From: Variovorax jilinensis
GTDB taxonomy: Bacteria; Pseudomonadota; Gammaproteobacteria; Burkholderiales; Burkholderiaceae_C
NCBI RefSeq assembly: GCF_030316885.1
Contig: NZ_JASZYQ010000006.1
Coordinates: forward strand, 62,001-126,000
Direction: 5' to 3'
Length of the DNA stretch: 64,000 bases
Below, piece after piece: positions 24,901 to 33,124 of the stretch. Position 1 is the stretch's first letter, and the number at the start of each line of letters is the position of its first letter. Below the pieces are notes generated by a model, which was not told the origin of the DNA, ran no database searches, and worked only from the letters and a program-made list of their open reading frames with translations. Both the position numbers and the translations under genes were made by a program.

Positions 24901-25989
24901 ATGACCGATCTGTTCGAAAACCCGATGGGCCTGATGGGCTTCGAGTTCGTCGAGTTCGCCTCGCCCACGCCCGACACCCTCGAGCCCTTCTTCGAGAAGC
25001 TCGGCTTCTCGCTGGTCGCCAGGCACCGTTCCAAGGACGTGGTGCTGTACCGCCAGGGTGACATCAACTTCGTCGTCAACCGCGAGCCCAACAGCCCGGC
25101 CGCCTACTTCGCTGCCGAACACGGACCCTCGGCCTGCGGCATGGCGTTCCGCGTCAAGGACTCCCACAAGGCCTATGCGCGTGCGCTCGAGCTCGGCGCC
25201 CAGCCGATCGAGATCGCCACCGGCCCCATGGAGCTGCGCCTGCCCGCGATCAAGGGCATCGGTGGCGCCCCGCTCTACCTCATCGACCGCTTCGAGGACG
25301 GCAAGTCGATCTACGACATCGACTTCGAATTCGTGGAAGGGGTGGAGCGGCATCCCGCAGGCCACGGCTTGAAGGTGATCGACCATCTCACCCACAACGT
25401 CTATCGCGGCCGCATGACCTTCTGGGCCAACTTCTACGAGAAGCTCTTCAACTTCCGCGAGATCCGCTACTTCGACATCCAGGGCGAATACACCGGGCTG
25501 ACCTCCAAGGCGCTGACCGCGCCCGACGGCAAGATCCGCATCCCGCTGAACGAGGAGTCGGCCAAGGGCTCGGGACAGATCGAGGAATACCTCATGAAGT
25601 TCAACGGCGAAGGCATCCAGCACATCGCCCTGTTGAGCGACAACCTGATCGACACCATCGACCAGCTGGGACTGGCCGGCGTGCCGCTGATGACCGCGCC
25701 CAACGACGTCTACTACGAGATGCTCGAGACGCGCCTGCCCGGCCACGGCGAGCCGGTGGGCGAGCTGCAGGCGCGCGGCATCCTGCTCGACGGCACCACC
25801 GAGGGCGGCACGCCGCGCCTGCTGCTCCAGATCTTCTCTGAGACCGCCTTCGGGGGGCCGGTGTTCTTCGAGTTCATCCAGCGCAAGGGCGACTACAGCG
25901 ACGGCTTCGGCGAAGGCAATTTCAAGGCGCTGTTCCAGTCGATCGAGCGCGATCAGGTGCGCCGCGGAGTGCTCCAGGCAAACCCATGA
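24901..25989 (+). CDS. hpd: 4-hydroxyphenylpyruvate dioxygenase
   Basis: 362 residues, the size of bacterial HPPD (about 357). The vicinal-oxygen-chelate fold is duplicated; iron ligands are His162 ('IDHLTHNVYRG'), His241 ('EGIQHIALLSDN') and Glu324 ('VFFEFIQRKGD'), in the same spacing as Pseudomonas His161/His240/Glu322. The C-terminal 'GFGEGNFKALFQSIERDQVRRGVL' is diagnostic. The enzyme converts 4-hydroxyphenylpyruvate to homogentisate. Here it is not beside homogentisate dioxygenase; it lies in an operon with lyase, CoA-transferase, Bug receptor and an Ldh-type dehydrogenase that could make the keto acid from a hydroxy-acid. Hydroxymandelate synthase is an alternative, but the long C-terminal helix favours HPPD. 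Confidence 0.9.
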   Translation: MTDLFENPMGLMGFEFVEFASPTPDTLEPFFEKLGFSLVARHRSKDVVLYRQGDINFVVNREPNSPAAYFAAEHGPSACGMAFRVKDSHKAYARALELGAQPIEIATGPMELRLPAIKGIGGAPLYLIDRFEDGKSIYDIDFEFVEGVERHPAGHGLKVIDHLTHNVYRGRMTFWANFYEKLFNFREIRYFDIQGEYTGLTSKALTAPDGKIRIPLNEESAKGSGQIEEYLMKFNGEGIQHIALLSDNLIDTIDQLGLAGVPLMTAPNDVYYEMLETRLPGHGEPVGELQARGILLDGTTEGGTPRLLLQIFSETAFGGPVFFEFIQRKGDYSDGFGEGNFKALFQSIERDQVRRGVLQANP

Positions 25990-26035
25990 GTTCGCTGTCG
26001 CACGACGACGCCGGCGCGATCGCTTCGGCGTGTCC

Positions 26036-27094
26036 ATGAAGGTGGCGCCGGCACCGGAAGCGTTTACCGCCGATGCATTGCAACGCTGGGTCGCCGCGGT
26101 GCTCGCGACGCAGGGCATGGACGCGGCGGCGGCAACCGTCGGCGCGAAGGTGATGGTGCGCACGAGCCTGCGCGGCATCGACACCCACGGCGTCTCGCGG
26201 CTGCCGGGCTATGTCGACAGGCTGGCTTCGGGCGAGATCAATCCGCGTGCGGCTCCGCGCTTCGAGAACCACCATGGGCTGCTGCGCTGCGACGGCGACG
26301 GCGGGCTCGGTCAGCTGGTTGCCACGGCGGCGATCGACCGCGCGATGGCGCAGGCGCGATCGACGGCCGTGGTGCCCTGCGGCATCGTGCATGCCGGCCA
26401 CCTCGCGGCGCTCGGCACCTTCGTCCTCACGGCTGCGGAAAGCGGCTTCTTCGCCCTCCTGTGCCAGCGCACGCCGCCGATCATGGCCATGCCCGGCTCC
26501 CGAGGACCGGTGATCGGCAACAACCCGATCGCCTTCGCCGTTCCCGTGCCGGGCCAGGCGCCGCTGGTCTTCGACATGGCGCACAGCGTGGTGGCGCGCG
26601 GCCACGTGATGCAGGCGCAGCGCGAAGGCGCGCAGACGATTCCCGGCGATTGGGCCCTCGGGCCGGACGGCAGGCCCACCACCGATCCTGCGCTGGCGCT
26701 GAAGGGCGCGATGCAGCCGATGGCGGGCCACAAGGGCCTGGGACTGGCCATGCTGGTGGAGTGCCTGGCCGGCAGCCTGAACGGCGTCATCGCCGATCCG
26801 CCAGGGCAAGCGACTGCTTCGCTGCAAGGCTCGGCAGCCGACGTGAGCGCCTTCCTCATCGTCATCAACCCGGCGCTTGCGATCGGACAGGACGCCTTCG
26901 ACGTCAGCATCGGGGCCTGGATGCAGGCCTTCCGGGATGGCTCGGGCCCGGGCTCGCGCTATCCGGGCCAGCGGCAGGCGAGCTGCGAAGCCCAGCGCCT
27001 CGCCGATGGCATTCCGATCCCCGCGGGTCTGCGGGCCGAGCTCCGGCAACTGGGTGCACGCGTCGGGCATCCCTTCGACCTTCTGCCGCTCTGA
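26036..27094 (+). CDS. Ldh-family (malate/L-sulfolactate/hydroxyphenyllactate-type) dehydrogenase
   Basis: 352 residues from ATG 26036; a GTG at 26030 adds two residues. 'MVRTSLRGIDTHGVSRLPGYVDRLASG' contains the family's catalytic His, 'GHLAALGTFVLTAAESGFFALL' and 'SRGPVIGNNPIAFAVP' lie in the NAD-binding part, and 'GAMQPMAGHKGLGLAMLVECLAGSLNG' is the C-terminal signature. This fold is unrelated to classical lactate dehydrogenase and includes hydroxyphenylpyruvate reductase-like enzymes. Next to hpd, it may interconvert 4-hydroxyphenyllactate and 4-hydroxyphenylpyruvate. A 17-codon frame (25986-26039) bridges the hpd stop and this start and could couple their translation. Confidence 0.85.
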   Translation: MKVAPAPEAFTADALQRWVAAVLATQGMDAAAATVGAKVMVRTSLRGIDTHGVSRLPGYVDRLASGEINPRAAPRFENHHGLLRCDGDGGLGQLVATAAIDRAMAQARSTAVVPCGIVHAGHLAALGTFVLTAAESGFFALLCQRTPPIMAMPGSRGPVIGNNPIAFAVPVPGQAPLVFDMAHSVVARGHVMQAQREGAQTIPGDWALGPDGRPTTDPALALKGAMQPMAGHKGLGLAMLVECLAGSLNGVIADPPGQATASLQGSAADVSAFLIVINPALAIGQDAFDVSIGAWMQAFRDGSGPGSRYPGQRQASCEAQRLADGIPIPAGLRAELRQLGARVGHPFDLLPL

Positions 27095-27184
27095 GGACGG
27101 CGCGCGCTGCCCGGATGCGCAGTGCGGCTGTGGCAGGATCGGGGAGCGCGGTTCTCTCGCCGCTTCCCTCGATTCGTCATTCCC

Positions 27185-28093
27185 ATGCTCCTGCACTCCC
27201 CGTCCTCCCGAGAGAACGGCCGGGCCGTCGCCGCCATGATCGGCGGCATGGCCTGCTTCGTCACCAATGATGCCCTGGTCAAGCATGTGAGCCAGTCGAT
27301 GCCGGCGGCGCAGCTGATCTTCCTGCGCGGCGTGATGGCCACGATGCTCGTCCTGCTGGTAGCGTACCGGCTGGGCGCGCTGCGCCAGGCGGGTGCGCTG
27401 CTGCATCCCAGGGTGGCGCTGCGGGGCGTGGTCGATGCCTGCGCCACCATGATGTACCTGCTGGCGCTGTTCCATCTTCCGATCGCCAACGCCACCGCGA
27501 TCAATCTCGCAGCGCCGTTGTTCATGACCGTGTTCGCGGTGATCTTCATGGGCGAACGCGCGGGCGCGGCGCGCTGGTGCGCCGTCGCACTGGGATTCGC
27601 AGGCGTGCTGTTCGTGGTGCAGCCCAGCCGCGAAGGCTTCAACGCCTGGTCGCTGCTGTGCCTGGCCGGGACGCTCTTTCACGCCACGCGCGACCTGATG
27701 ACCCGGCGCATCGCTGCGTCGGTGCCATCGATCATCATCACGCTGGCGACTGCACTGGCCGTCACCCTGCTTTCCGGCGCGCTGACCCTGCGTGGCGGCT
27801 GGCAGCCCTTCGGTCTGCGCGAGCTGGGCCTGCTGGGTCTCGCCGCGGTCTTCCTGGCATCGGGCTATTTCCTGCTCGTCCAGTGCATGCGCGCGGGCGA
27901 GGTGTCCCTCACGGCGCCGTTCCGCTACACGGCCGTGCTGTTCGCCATGCTGCTCGGCTATGCGGTATGGGGCGAGGTTCCGACCGCCTGGGCCTGGATC
28001 GGCACCGCCCTGCTGGTGGGTTCCGGGCTGTACATGCTGCACAGCGAGCGCAGTTCCCGCCAGGCGGCAACCCTGGCCGCCCAACCCGAATGA
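27185..28093 (+). CDS. DMT (EamA) family transporter
   Basis: 302 residues from ATG 27185; the frame opens 21 codons earlier, but the extension is basic and unlike the family. Ten hydrophobic helices can be traced in two EamA repeats ('GMACFVTNDALVKHVSQSMPAAQLIFLRGVMATMLVLLV', 'NATAINLAAPLFMTVFAVIFMGERAGAARWCAVALGFAGVLFVV', 'VSLTAPFRYTAVLFAMLLGYAVWGEVPTAWAWIGTALLVGSGLYML'). Such proteins export amino acids or related metabolites across the inner membrane. It is on the same strand, about 90 bp after the Ldh gene, so it may be part of the operon or independent. Substrate unknown. Confidence 0.88.
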   Translation: MLLHSPSSRENGRAVAAMIGGMACFVTNDALVKHVSQSMPAAQLIFLRGVMATMLVLLVAYRLGALRQAGALLHPRVALRGVVDACATMMYLLALFHLPIANATAINLAAPLFMTVFAVIFMGERAGAARWCAVALGFAGVLFVVQPSREGFNAWSLLCLAGTLFHATRDLMTRRIAASVPSIIITLATALAVTLLSGALTLRGGWQPFGLRELGLLGLAAVFLASGYFLLVQCMRAGEVSLTAPFRYTAVLFAMLLGYAVWGEVPTAWAWIGTALLVGSGLYMLHSERSSRQAATLAAQPE

Positions 28094-28570
28094 TCAGGGG
28101 CCCTTCCGCGGCTTGACCGCCAGCGCCACGATCGTGAGGCCGGCGGCAACGATGATCGCGTCCTCGATCACGCCGCTGCGCGTCTGGCCGATCCGCGCCA
28201 TGGCTCGCTCACGGGCAGCCAGCGTTGCGTAGGCCAGAGGTACGGCAGTTGCCACCGCGGTCAGGGCGCCGGCCTGCTCGCGGCCTCGGGGGGCCAATGC
28301 TGCGCCCGCGATACCTGCGCTCATCACGCGCGCGAGCAGGCCGAGGAAGACAGTGCGATCGGGCGCGGTCTTCATCTTGTCGCCGAACAGTTCTCCGACA
28401 CCCATGGCCAGGGCGCCAAGCCTGAACAGAGGGCGATCCAGCAGGACCAGCCGGCCCGGCGTGCTGTGGCCCAGCAGCCGTGCCGTGGCGATGCTCGCCA
28501 TGGGCGTCATGGATCGCGCACTGGCGACCGCGCCGATCAATGCGGAAAAAAGCAAGCCGCGAAGTTTCAT
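28094..28570 (-). CDS. DUF4126-like membrane protein
   Basis: 158 residues from ATG 28570. 'MKLRGLLFSALIGAVASARSMTPMASIATARLLG' is a hydrophobic N-terminus with the 'aRSmTP' pattern of DUF4126 proteins; three further hydrophobic stretches ('RLGALAMGVGELFGDKM', 'LLARVMSAGIAGAALA', 'DAIIVAAGLTIVALAV') make it an integral membrane protein. No catalytic residue is evident. It ends at the base next to the stop of the convergent DMT transporter (28093/28094), with no space for a terminator. Family assignment is by pattern memory and moderate in confidence. Confidence 0.65.
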   Translation of the reverse strand: MKLRGLLFSALIGAVASARSMTPMASIATARLLGHSTPGRLVLLDRPLFRLGALAMGVGELFGDKMKTAPDRTVFLGLLARVMSAGIAGAALAPRGREQAGALTAVATAVPLAYATLAARERAMARIGQTRSGVIEDAIIVAAGLTIVALAVKPRKGP

Positions 28571-28717
28571 GTCTGGACCCACACAGGTAGTACCGGGACC
28601 CTCATGGTCCTCGGTTCGGCACAGGGTCCCCGACGCAAAGCACGCGATCGGCTGTAGGAATCGGGCGTCGACTCGCCTCGCTCCTCGCTCCAACTGATTC
28701 TTCCTTTTGCGCTCCTG

Positions 28718-29773
28718 TCAGGGCTGCGCCTCCAGCACCAGGTTGAACGGCGTCTCCGTGGCGCGGCGAAAGTGCGTGAAGCCGCCCCGGGTCACCACGT
28801 CGCGCAGCCGCGCCTCGCCTGCCTGCGCGCCGAGGCATTCGCCGACTTCCTGCGAACGCGAAGCCGGCGTGCAGATGAAGGTCGACGCCGAGTAGAAGAT
28901 GCGCCCGACCGGGTTCAGGTTGTCTTCGAGCTTGTCGTTGGCGAAGGGCTCGACGATGAGCCAGGTGCCATCGGGCTTGAGCGTCTTTCGCACGTGGGCT
29001 GCCGCGCCGACGGGGTCGCCCATGTCGTGCAGGCAATCGAACACCGCCACCAGGTCGTAGCCCGTGCCGGGATAGTCCTGCGCGCGCGCCACTTCGAATT
29101 CCACCCGATCGTGCACGCCGGCATTCTTGGCAGCCTGGCGCGCGTACTCGATCGAAGGGCCGTGGTAGTCGAAGCCGATGAAGGTCGATTTCGGATAGGC
29201 CTGCGCCATGATGATGGTCGAGGCGCCATGCCCGCAGCCGACGTCGGCAACCTTGGCGCCGGCCTGGAGCCTCGCCTCCACGCCCTCGAGTTGCGGGATC
29301 CAGTTGGCGACCAGGTTGGCTGCGTAGCCCGGGCGGAAGAAGCGCTCGGTGCCGTGGAAGAGCGCCGTGTCGTGCTCGTGCCAGCCCAGCCCGAGGCCGG
29401 TCTGCATGGCCTTGGCGATCTTCGGAATGGCCTTGAACTGGGCCACCGCGATCTGGAAGGCCCCGGGGATGAAAGCCGGGCTCCCTTCCTGCGCCAGCGC
29501 GAAGGCCTGTTCCTCGTTGAGGCTGAAGCGCTGGGTCGCGGGGTCGTAGTCGACATAGCCGCTGGCAGCCTGTGCCGACAGCCATTCCCGAAGGTAGCGC
29601 GGGTCGGTCTCGGTGCGGCGGGCCAGCGTTTCCACATCGGCCGACCCTTCTGCCAGCCGCTTGTAGAGCCCGAGCTGGTCACCCACGACGATGGTGGCGG
29701 CATGCATCACCGCGCCCAGATCGCCGACGAAGCGGCCCATGAATTCATTCAACCTGGTCTCATTGATGGCCAT
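28718..29773 (-). CDS. Class I SAM-dependent methyltransferase (Rv2258c-like, winged-helix N-domain)
   Basis: 351 residues from ATG 29773 (ribosome-binding site AGAGGACATC on the minus strand). Residues 1-100 form an O-methyltransferase-like winged-helix dimerisation domain ('VGDQLGLYKRLAEGSADVETLARRTETDPRYLREWLSAQAASG'); the SAM domain follows with motif I 'KVADVGCGHGASTIIMAQAYP', 'FIGFDYHGPSIEYARQAAKNAG' and 'GYDLVAVFDCLHDMGDPVGAA'. It lies 46 bp downstream of the hydrolase-glycosyltransferase fusion and is likely the third gene of the TetR-led operon. A small-molecule methyl acceptor is most likely. Confidence 0.85.
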   Translation of the reverse strand: MAINETRLNEFMGRFVGDLGAVMHAATIVVGDQLGLYKRLAEGSADVETLARRTETDPRYLREWLSAQAASGYVDYDPATQRFSLNEEQAFALAQEGSPAFIPGAFQIAVAQFKAIPKIAKAMQTGLGLGWHEHDTALFHGTERFFRPGYAANLVANWIPQLEGVEARLQAGAKVADVGCGHGASTIIMAQAYPKSTFIGFDYHGPSIEYARQAAKNAGVHDRVEFEVARAQDYPGTGYDLVAVFDCLHDMGDPVGAAAHVRKTLKPDGTWLIVEPFANDKLEDNLNPVGRIFYSASTFICTPASRSQEVGECLGAQAGEARLRDVVTRGGFTHFRRATETPFNLVLEAQP

Positions 29774-29819
29774 GATGTCCTCTGAGTTCGGCCGAGAGTG
29801 CGGGGACGGATCGTGGCGC

Positions 29820-31985
29820 TCAGCCTGTCGCCCAGGTCCGGTTCTCCATCACGGAGATGATTTCCTTGGCGGCGCGCGCGGCGCCGTCGGTTTCCACCGG
29901 CCGATAGGCCACCGGCGCGTGCATTGCCTGCAGCGCGCGCTCGGCCAGTTCGTCACCGCTCAATTCCTTGAACCGCACCGAGCAGTCGGCGCAGTAGTTG
30001 CGCAGCCTTCCGCGCACGTGGATGCATTGCTCGAAGTGCCGTTCGAGCGGAAAGCTCAGGAAGCGCCGGCGCGTGGCAACCAACTCCATGCAGGTGCTGA
30101 GGCCGCCTTGCACCAGCGCCAGGTCGGCGCAGGCGAGATGCTCGAACAGCTTGTGGACGTAGGGCAGCACGTCCATTCCTGCATGCGCCGGCAGCGCATC
30201 GCGCGGAACGCGAGGCCCGGCGACCAGCACGAGGCGAAGTTCCGGCACCTGGCGCTTCATCGCGGGGAAGGCGTCGGCGATGCGTTGCAGCAGCGGCAGT
30301 CCGACGGCGGTGCCACCGACCGCCGCGATCATGAGCTTCTCGTCGTCGCGATAGCCGTGCTGGCGGCGCAGCCGCCCGGTATCGGCGAGCGCCAGGGGAT
30401 CGAAGGGCAAGGCGTAGCCGGTGAACGCGAAGTTGCTGCGACACCAGTCCCGGATGTTGGGCAGGCCCTGGCCGAACGGAAGGTCGGGCGCGTCCTCCGG
30501 GTTGCCGACGAAGATCGCGCGGTCGCGAATCCACGGGTAGCGCGCGATGTGCTCGATGTCGTCGGCGTTCCGGTCGGCGCACAGGAAGGCTTCGCGTTCG
30601 TTGCCCTCCTCCATCGGCAGGCAGCCGACGAAGTCGGTCAGGAACACGAAGGGCTGGCGCTTCAGCTCGGGGTTCTCGTGGTAGTGGTAGTCGACCTCCC
30701 AGGCTTCGTCGCCGACGACGATGTCGTAGTGCTCGGCCTCGAGCAGCTCGGTGAAGATCAGGAAGTTGCGCGCCATCAGTTCGTCCATGGTGCGCAGGGC
30801 GAAGAAGGCCTGCAGGTCGTGCTCGCCGGCCATCGCCTCGAAATGGCGGCTCTCGTTGGCCAGGCGCTGCGTGATCGGATGCACGCGCTCTCCCTCGCGG
30901 ACCAGGTAGGTCGCGGCCGGATCGACCGTGAACCAGTCGATCTCGAGATCGGGCTGCTGCCGGCGCATCTCGCGCGCGATCGCGAGGTCGCGCTGCACGT
31001 GGCCCAGACCGATGGCGCTCGAGACGAACAGCGCGCGGCGCTTGCGCGCCATGCCGCGCACCCAGGTGGCGCGCGCCGGTCCCGGGGCGACGAAGTCGCG
31101 CAGGGCGCGGGTGAACGCCACCGGGTCGCGCGCCTGCATGAGATGGCCGCCGCCGCCGATGGCCAGCAGTCGCGCACCCGGCACCAGCTCGGCGATGGCC
31201 TCGCCCATGGCGAAAGGCACGCGCTGGTCGTTGTCGCCGTGCATGACGAGCGTCGGGCAGCGCACGCGCCGGGCCTGCTCGCGCACGTCGTTGCCCATCC
31301 ATCCGGCCAGCGCCATCGCCACGGTGTCGCCGTCGGTGGCCCAGCCGCCATGCAGCACCGCGTCTTCGTAGGGCTTGGTCGAGTGCGGTTCGGTGAAGCA
31401 GAGCGAGCCGAAGAACCGGTCGATGTAGGCCGGCCAGTCCTCGCGCATGGCCTCGAACTGGGCCTTCGCGGCGGCGACCGCCGCGGGGTTCTCGAGCAGC
31501 CGCTGCGCGAAGCCGCCTGCGATCACCAGGTGCGAGACACGCTCGGGCTGCTCGGCCGCCAGGCGCAGCACCGTCATCGTGGTGGCCGACACGCCGACCA
31601 GCGCCGCGCGGTCGACCGCGAGCCGGTCGAGCACGGCGACGAAGTCGGCGTAGTAGTGATCGAACGCATAGGCCTCGGGAGCCGTCGGACGGTCGGACTT
31701 TCCGCTTCCGCGCAAGTCCATGACCACCACCCTGAAGTGCTGCGACAGGTAGGGCACCACGCCCTTCAGCAGGTGCGAGTTGCCGATCTGGAACACCGGC
31801 GCGAAGGCCAGCCACGGACCTTGGTCTCCATACCGGGCGTACCACGAGCGGACGCCGTCACGCTCGACGAAGCCTTCGCTGAGCGGTGCGACCGTCTCGA
31901 ACGGATGCGGCTCCGGCAAGGTGCGCGGTGCCGGCAGCGGCCCGGCCGCGAGTGCCAGCCTTTGCGGTACGGACGCTGGCGTCAT
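29820..31985 (-). CDS. Fused alpha/beta-hydrolase and GT-B glycosyltransferase
   Basis: 721 residues from ATG 31985, which overlaps the TetR stop (ATGA); the frame remains open upstream but only as antisense to TetR codons. Residues 30-300 are an alpha/beta-hydrolase: 'FRVVVMDLRGSGKSDRP', Ser133 in 'LVGVSATTM' (the usual last Gly of GxSxG is Thr), Asp251 ('HGDNDQRVPF') and His281 ('GGGGHLMQARDP'). From residue 314 a glycosyltransferase domain begins ('KRRALFVSSAIGLGHVQRDLAIAREMR'), with a UDP-sugar-type C-lobe: 'LMIAAVGGTAVGLPLLQRI', 'DVLPYVHKLFEHLACADLALVQGGLSTCMELVATRRRFLSFP'. The two halves may act on and glycosylate one metabolite. I know no characterised protein with this pairing. Confidence 0.85.
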   Translation of the reverse strand: MTPASVPQRLALAAGPLPAPRTLPEPHPFETVAPLSEGFVERDGVRSWYARYGDQGPWLAFAPVFQIGNSHLLKGVVPYLSQHFRVVVMDLRGSGKSDRPTAPEAYAFDHYYADFVAVLDRLAVDRAALVGVSATTMTVLRLAAEQPERVSHLVIAGGFAQRLLENPAAVAAAKAQFEAMREDWPAYIDRFFGSLCFTEPHSTKPYEDAVLHGGWATDGDTVAMALAGWMGNDVREQARRVRCPTLVMHGDNDQRVPFAMGEAIAELVPGARLLAIGGGGHLMQARDPVAFTRALRDFVAPGPARATWVRGMARKRRALFVSSAIGLGHVQRDLAIAREMRRQQPDLEIDWFTVDPAATYLVREGERVHPITQRLANESRHFEAMAGEHDLQAFFALRTMDELMARNFLIFTELLEAEHYDIVVGDEAWEVDYHYHENPELKRQPFVFLTDFVGCLPMEEGNEREAFLCADRNADDIEHIARYPWIRDRAIFVGNPEDAPDLPFGQGLPNIRDWCRSNFAFTGYALPFDPLALADTGRLRRQHGYRDDEKLMIAAVGGTAVGLPLLQRIADAFPAMKRQVPELRLVLVAGPRVPRDALPAHAGMDVLPYVHKLFEHLACADLALVQGGLSTCMELVATRRRFLSFPLERHFEQCIHVRGRLRNYCADCSVRFKELSGDELAERALQAMHAPVAYRPVETDGAARAAKEIISVMENRTWATG

Positions 31986-32701
31986 GTGCTTCTCCTGCGC
32001 ACCCGGGCCGTGGGCTTGCCGGCTGCCTTCGTCTCGACCAGGCGCAGCAGCGTTCCCACCGCGGCCAGTGCTTCCCGCTGGTGGCCGTGCTCCTCGGCGA
32101 CGCCGAGCGTCATGCCGGCTTCCATTCCGAACCAGAACCACGCGACCCACGCCGCGATGGCACGCCCCGACACCGGCAGGTCGAGCCCCGATTCGTCGAT
32201 GAACGCATTGACGCCGGACTCCACCAGTTCGTGCCAGGCCTGCATCCGCGGCACGAACCCGGCGCGCAGCTCCGCGTCGTGGAAGCTGGCGCCCATCAGT
32301 TCCATCAGCAGTCGCACGAAGCCCGACTTCAGGTCGTCCTCGTAGAACGCGCAGGCCTGCTGCCACTTCTGGCTGGTGCTCGCCTCGGCCTCGTACATGC
32401 GCGACTGCCGCTTCAGCAGTCGCTCGTTGGCCTCGTCCAGCACCGCGAGCACGAGTTGCTGCTTGCCCCGGAAGTGGTAGCCGATCAGCGCATGGTTGAC
32501 GCCGGCGTCACGCGCGATGTCGCGAACGCTCAAGTTGGCGTAGCCGCCTTCGCACAGGCGGCGTCGGGTCGCCTCGAGGATCAGCGTGCGGGTGGCCTGG
32601 CCATCGGAACGCACCGGCTTGGCGGCCGGAGCGCTCCGGCGCACGGTTGCCGCCTTGGCCCCCGTCTTCCCCGGCTTAGATTGAACGCGCGGTTTATCCA
32701 T
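31982..32701 (-). CDS. TetR-family transcriptional regulator
   Basis: 239 residues. After a basic, Pro/Ala-rich tail of about 35 residues comes the TetR helix-turn-helix ('TRTLILEATRRRLCEGGYANLSVRDIARDAGVNHALIGYHFRGKQQLVLAVLDEA', about 38-92) and an all-helical ligand domain. It heads the operon with the hydrolase-glycosyltransferase fusion (4-bp overlap) and the methyltransferase. The start codon lies inside a 10-bp inverted repeat, and there is no good ribosome-binding site before ATG 32701; a GTG or other start about 20-30 codons in, just before the conserved domain, is possible and would place the repeat entirely upstream. Autorepression is likely. Confidence 0.88.
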   Translation of the reverse strand: MDKPRVQSKPGKTGAKAATVRRSAPAAKPVRSDGQATRTLILEATRRRLCEGGYANLSVRDIARDAGVNHALIGYHFRGKQQLVLAVLDEANERLLKRQSRMYEAEASTSQKWQQACAFYEDDLKSGFVRLLMELMGASFHDAELRAGFVPRMQAWHELVESGVNAFIDESGLDLPVSGRAIAAWVAWFWFGMEAGMTLGVAEEHGHQREALAAVGTLLRLVETKAAGKPTARVRRRST

Positions 32702-32712
32702 TCGTTCAATCT
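32678..32712. promoter_or_regulatory. Inverted repeat over the TetR gene start
   Basis: AGATTGAACG at 32678-32687 and its exact reverse complement CGTTCAATCT at 32703-32712 flank the annotated TetR start codon with a 15-base spacer; the match continues outward (CCGGCTT / AAGCCGG) with one extra A. This is either the operator of the TetR protein or a message hairpin that hides the start codon. Confidence 0.6.
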
Positions 32713-32935
32713 AAAGCCGGGACGATGGATCGTCAAGACGATGCGGGCATGTCTTGCGGCCTATGCTGTTCAGCGCGGCGCCGGCCGATCTGTCGTGGCT
32801 TGGCAGGTCGAGGCCTGGAGTGGAAGTGCAGGGCAGGCCGCCGTGTGGCGGCGGGACCGACATGATGCATTTGCACTATGTGGCGCGGGCCGCATGCCCG
32901 GGAGACTCGACACTGAAACATCTTGAAGCACATCG

Positions 32936-33058
32936 ATGCGACTCCCCACCGGCCCTCGCTCCCCCATCCTGCGCGAAGTCCTTTGCCGCGGCTTGAACTT
33001 CATCGTCGTCCTGGCAGCCAGTCGGCTGCTGTTCGTCATCGAGCGACTGCCGCAATGA
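32936..33058 (+). CDS. Possible 40-residue membrane peptide
   Basis: In the 423-base gap between the TetR and patatin genes, a frame from ATG 32936 to TGA 33058 encodes 40 residues with a basic start ('MRLPTGPRSPILREVLCRG') and one hydrophobic helix ('LNFIVVLAASRLLFVI'). A weak ribosome-binding site (GAAG) lies about 10 bases before it. The rest of the gap holds only the TetR repeat and nothing else I recognise. Existence of this gene is uncertain. Confidence 0.3.
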   Translation: MRLPTGPRSPILREVLCRGLNFIVVLAASRLLFVIERLPQ

Positions 33059-33124
33059 CGCAGCTGCTCGCGCTCGAGATGGGACAGGCGCGAACGTCCT
33101 GACCGGCTGGAGGCGCCGGCCGGC

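Noticed and set aside
29691..32345. An 884-codon plus-strand frame opposite the hydrolase-glycosyltransferase and TetR genes
   Set aside because: Antisense artefact; both minus-strand genes show conserved motifs and overlapping start/stop codons.
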